Assembly: GCA_031411055.1 (NCBI GenBank)
Contig: JANOAI010000340.1
Span: 1-27,122, forward strand
Direction: 5' to 3'
Origin: JAIYDQ01 sp031411055
GTDB lineage: Bacteria > Planctomycetota > Planctomycetia > Pirellulales > Pirellulaceae
Length of the DNA: 27,122 nt
A model generated the notes under the pieces. That model was given only the letters and a program-made list of their open reading frames with translations, searched no databases and was not told the DNA's origin. The position numbers and the translations under genes are program-made. Of the stretch, positions 25,353 through 27,122 are shown in pieces (position 1 is the stretch's first letter; each line of letters opens with the position of its first letter).

Positions 25353-25473
25353 GGTGAGCAGGCCTAACCTGCCCCATCTTGGTGACGCTCAGAGTTCGAA
25401 ATCCTGCCGAAACTCGCCTAACGTGACTCTAAGTCTACAGACGCCGTGACGCAAAAGCAACACCCTTTGCGTC
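25353..25473. promoter_or_regulatory. Divergent control region between the operon and the XRE regulator
   Basis: Both transcription units must start from this stretch or from its edges. It contains the inverted repeat on the regulator's start, a partial copy of its half-site (GTGACGC near 25381, against GTGACGC at 25446), and a GCAGG/CCTGC repeat at 25358-25372. Minus-strand TTGCTT and TAGACT with a 17-bp spacer are a weak promoter candidate. No strong promoter stands out on the plus strand. If the 68-codon frame is not real, the non-coding stretch extends from 25127. Confidence 0.4.
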
Positions 25474-25474
25474 A
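25447..25474. promoter_or_regulatory. Inverted repeat TGACGCAAA-N10-TTTGCGTCA, candidate operator
   Basis: Two perfect 9-base arms (25447-25455 and 25466-25474) are separated by 10 bases. The right arm ends on the A of the regulator's ATG. XRE-family dimers commonly bind such dyads, so autorepression and control of the divergent operon are likely inferences. As RNA it would also form a hairpin that hides the start codon. Confidence 0.55.
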
Positions 25475-25695
25475 TGGTGAATCCGGAAAAAATCCAGAAG
25501 CAGTTTGGGCTCCGAGTGCGAGCTCTGCGACAAGAGCGCGAGCTGTCTCAAGAGACGCTCGCCTTCGATGCTGGAATGGACCGGACTTACGTAAACTCGG
25601 TCGAACAAGGCAAACGAAACATTTCGCTCGTGAACATCATCAAGCTCGCCAACGCTCTCAATGTCGAACCAGCGGAATTGTTTCGGAAGGGTTGA
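25474..25695 (+). CDS. XRE/Cro-type helix-turn-helix regulator
   Basis: The product has 73 residues, almost entirely one HTH domain: LRVRALRQERELSQETLAF (first helices), then DAGMDRTYVNSVEQGKRNIS (recognition helix and the conserved E-x-G-x-R) and NIIKLANALNVEPAELF. This matches the Cro/C1-type fold closely. There is no effector or dimerisation domain, as in small autoregulators, restriction-modification C proteins and phage or plasmid repressors. It is transcribed divergently from the GTPase operon, and its start codon lies in a perfect inverted repeat. No Shine-Dalgarno is visible, so the mRNA may be leaderless or start very close to the ATG. It is likely the regulator of the divergent operon (inference from layout). 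Confidence 0.9.
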   Translation: MVNPEKIQKQFGLRVRALRQERELSQETLAFDAGMDRTYVNSVEQGKRNISLVNIIKLANALNVEPAELFRKG

Positions 25696-25735
25696 TTGGT
25701 TGCTTTGTCGACGCCAGGAACCCATCAAGCAGTTA

Positions 25736-25810
25736 TTAAGCGAGTTCCAACAAATCTAAAGCGTTGTTAGCCTCTTCGTCTACCGACTGAATCTGCCGCT
25801 TCTTAGGCAC
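25736..25810 (-). other. 24-codon frame or decayed gene end
   Basis: In the 206-base gap between the convergent regulator and TPR genes, the minus strand has a GTG-started frame ending in two stop codons (VPKKRQIQSVDEEANNALDLLELA). Its composition looks protein-like, but it is very short. It could be a remnant of a lost gene, a small peptide, or chance. Nothing else stands out in the gap. Confidence 0.15.
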
Positions 25811-25901
25811 GAATTGGTTTTAATTTGTCTTGCCATTGAAAAAATCGTCGCACCATAGCATGGCTCGATCTCGCCTTAAGCAAATTCAAACGAATTCGGT
25901 T

Positions 25902-27122
25902 TTAAGAGCGACGGCCCAGGCGAGTGAGCAGTTCGACCGCTTCTACCGACTCTTCATCCTCGGCCAAGAGCTCCTTCGCCAATCGCATTGCGGTTGGACG
26001 ATCGTTTTTGGCTTCGGCAATCAAAGCTGCTTCCAGGAGTTCCTCCGCTCCGACGGCGAACTCTCCAAGCACCTTCTTGATCATAGCATCGGCAGCTTCA
26101 ATATCGCTGGTTAGTCGAAACGTCTTCGCCAATTCCACTAGGACCGCGCAACGCCACTCATCTTGCGTTTCCGAACTTTCGAATAACTCTGGGTTTCCGC
26201 TAAGAGCAACGGCTTTATGGAGATCATCAATGGCTTCCCGGTGATTCGTTTGACCGTCCCGCAAGACGTTTGCTCGAAGAATGTAGCTTTCGACGTCCTC
26301 GGGATCGAGATTGACCAGCCGATCTGCGAGTTTCTTCGACTTCGCAACGTCCCCAAATTCGAGGTAGTTGCTTACAAGTGTCATCAGCTGAGACTTGAGA
26401 TTACTGACGCGGCTTTCCGGATCGTCATCGGAATCAAACTCGCCGTCATCTTCAGGTTCAAATTCTTCGTTCTCGTCGATATCATCATCATCGTCGACAT
26501 CATCGTCGGTTTCCTTGTCGAGATCATTCCACAGATCGCGAGCTTTGCGAAGGGCTGCATCGTCTTCTCCATTTCCGAAGATCGATTGGACCAGATCCAA
26601 GATTCGGTCCGTATCGCTCTTTACCAAAGACGAGCGGTCGAGCTGTCTCGCAATCATCATGCGATAGTTGTACGAATCTAAATCATCAGGTTCCAACTCG
26701 ACCAGTCGATTCGCCTTGGAAAGGAGTTCCGACGGTTCCAGCGTTTCGCTGAGCTCACGCAACGCATATCTGTACCATCTTCCCGGATCAGGAGTTAAAT
26801 TAAACGCACTGAGGATTCGTGCAATCCGCTCGTCCTGCTTAATATCGAGCTTAATGAACTCAGAACTCATCACTTTCTCCGACGTGGCCTCGTCGAGAAA
26901 GAATAGGTTGAGCTTCCCGGACATGGGGATAGGCTTCTTGAGAAGCCGACAGTGACTCATTCGCCAGCAGTAGGGGCCGCTGGCAAACACGTCCGATTCA
27001 TGTTCTCGGCCGTAAGGTTTGATCTCTTCGATGTCGGCTAGACCGATGATCGCACCAAATCGAAAATCATCGGGTTCGATAGTGCCTTCCGGTAGTTCTC
27101 GCTCCAAGGCTTTGACATTGGT
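25902..27122 (-). CDS. ASCH-like plus TPR-repeat protein (5' end cut by window)
   Basis: The frame stays open to the window edge, so the TTG at 27107 is probably not the true start. About 406 residues are visible. The N-terminal part (RFGAIIGLADIEEIKPYG...GPYCWRMSHCRLLKKPIPMSGKLNLFFL) has the GAIIG strand and the PIPxxGxLxL ending typical of ASCH domains, which are PUA-like and RNA-related (inferred from pattern). It is followed by helical repeats, a highly acidic linker (about 26440-26515, rich in Asp/Glu), and TPR-like units such as SKKLADRLVNLDPEDVESY. There is no signal peptide in the visible part. It converges with the regulator gene and is probably not part of the GTPase operon. Confidence 0.82.
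   Translation of the reverse strand, partial: TNVKALERELPEGTIEPDDFRFGAIIGLADIEEIKPYGREHESDVFASGPYCWRMSHCRLLKKPIPMSGKLNLFFLDEATSEKVMSSEFIKLDIKQDERIARILSAFNLTPDPGRWYRYALRELSETLEPSELLSKANRLVELEPDDLDSYNYRMMIARQLDRSSLVKSDTDRILDLVQSIFGNGEDDAALRKARDLWNDLDKETDDDVDDDDDIDENEEFEPEDDGEFDSDDDPESRVSNLKSQLMTLVSNYLEFGDVAKSKKLADRLVNLDPEDVESYILRANVLRDGQTNHREAIDDLHKAVALSGNPELFESSETQDEWRCAVLVELAKTFRLTSDIEAADAMIKKVLGEFAVGAEELLEAALIAEAKNDRPTAMRLAKELLAEDEESVEAVELLTRLGRRS

Noticed and set aside
25435..25739. 97-codon frames on both strands overlapping the XRE gene
   Set aside because: The 73-residue frame has an unmistakable HTH domain; the others are its shadows.

Overview
The window most likely comes from a planctomycete of the Pirellula/Rhodopirellula type. 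The evidence is a giant surface-protein gene whose product begins with a basic N-terminus followed by FETLDRREVMTG, a variant of the LE-x-R-x-LL-type motif that heads many exported planctomycete proteins, and which carries ELWxxDGT repeats and tandem Ig/cadherin-like modules. Ribosome-binding sites are mostly weak and short membrane-protein genes are packed with overlaps. This taxonomic call is inference from protein style. I see no rRNA, tRNA, CRISPR array, insertion sequence or integrase.

Layout. (1) About 61-14256 (minus): one gene of roughly 4,730 codons. Its product has three blocks of exactly eight ELWxxDGT repeats (probably three eight-bladed beta-propellers) separated by cadherin-like domains, then further beta-domains, six tandem Ig-like repeats with DxDxND-type acidic loops, and about 1,060 residues of charged, Ala-rich helix. 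No C-terminal membrane anchor is visible. (2) 14257-14855: a non-coding stretch with a near-consensus promoter, two stem-loops that expose the same CUGCCCC loop, and a U7 terminator. I read this as an 81-nt small RNA or as an attenuated leader of the giant gene; the terminator may also end the operon that lies upstream of it. (3) 14856-25126 (minus): six tightly packed genes in transcription order: an exported protein, an exported protein with a C-terminal membrane segment, a membrane GTPase with intact G1/G3/G4, a single-pass membrane protein, a GTPase with intact P-loop but altered G3/G4, and a polytopic membrane protein whose nucleotide pocket looks degenerate. A possible extra 68-codon gene lies at the 5' end. 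(4) 25474-25695 (plus): a small divergent XRE/Cro-type regulator with a 9-bp inverted repeat on its start codon. (5) 25902-27122 (minus): the 3' part of a gene for an ASCH-like plus TPR protein that runs off the window.

The most interesting unit is the six-gene operon. Three GTPase-like proteins, only one with all canonical motifs, are translationally coupled to membrane and exported partners and sit next to a divergent regulator. This suggests one envelope-spanning, nucleotide-controlled complex. Its job cannot be read from sequence: envelope remodelling, export, or an inducible conflict/defence role are all possible. I do not recognise the operon as a named system.
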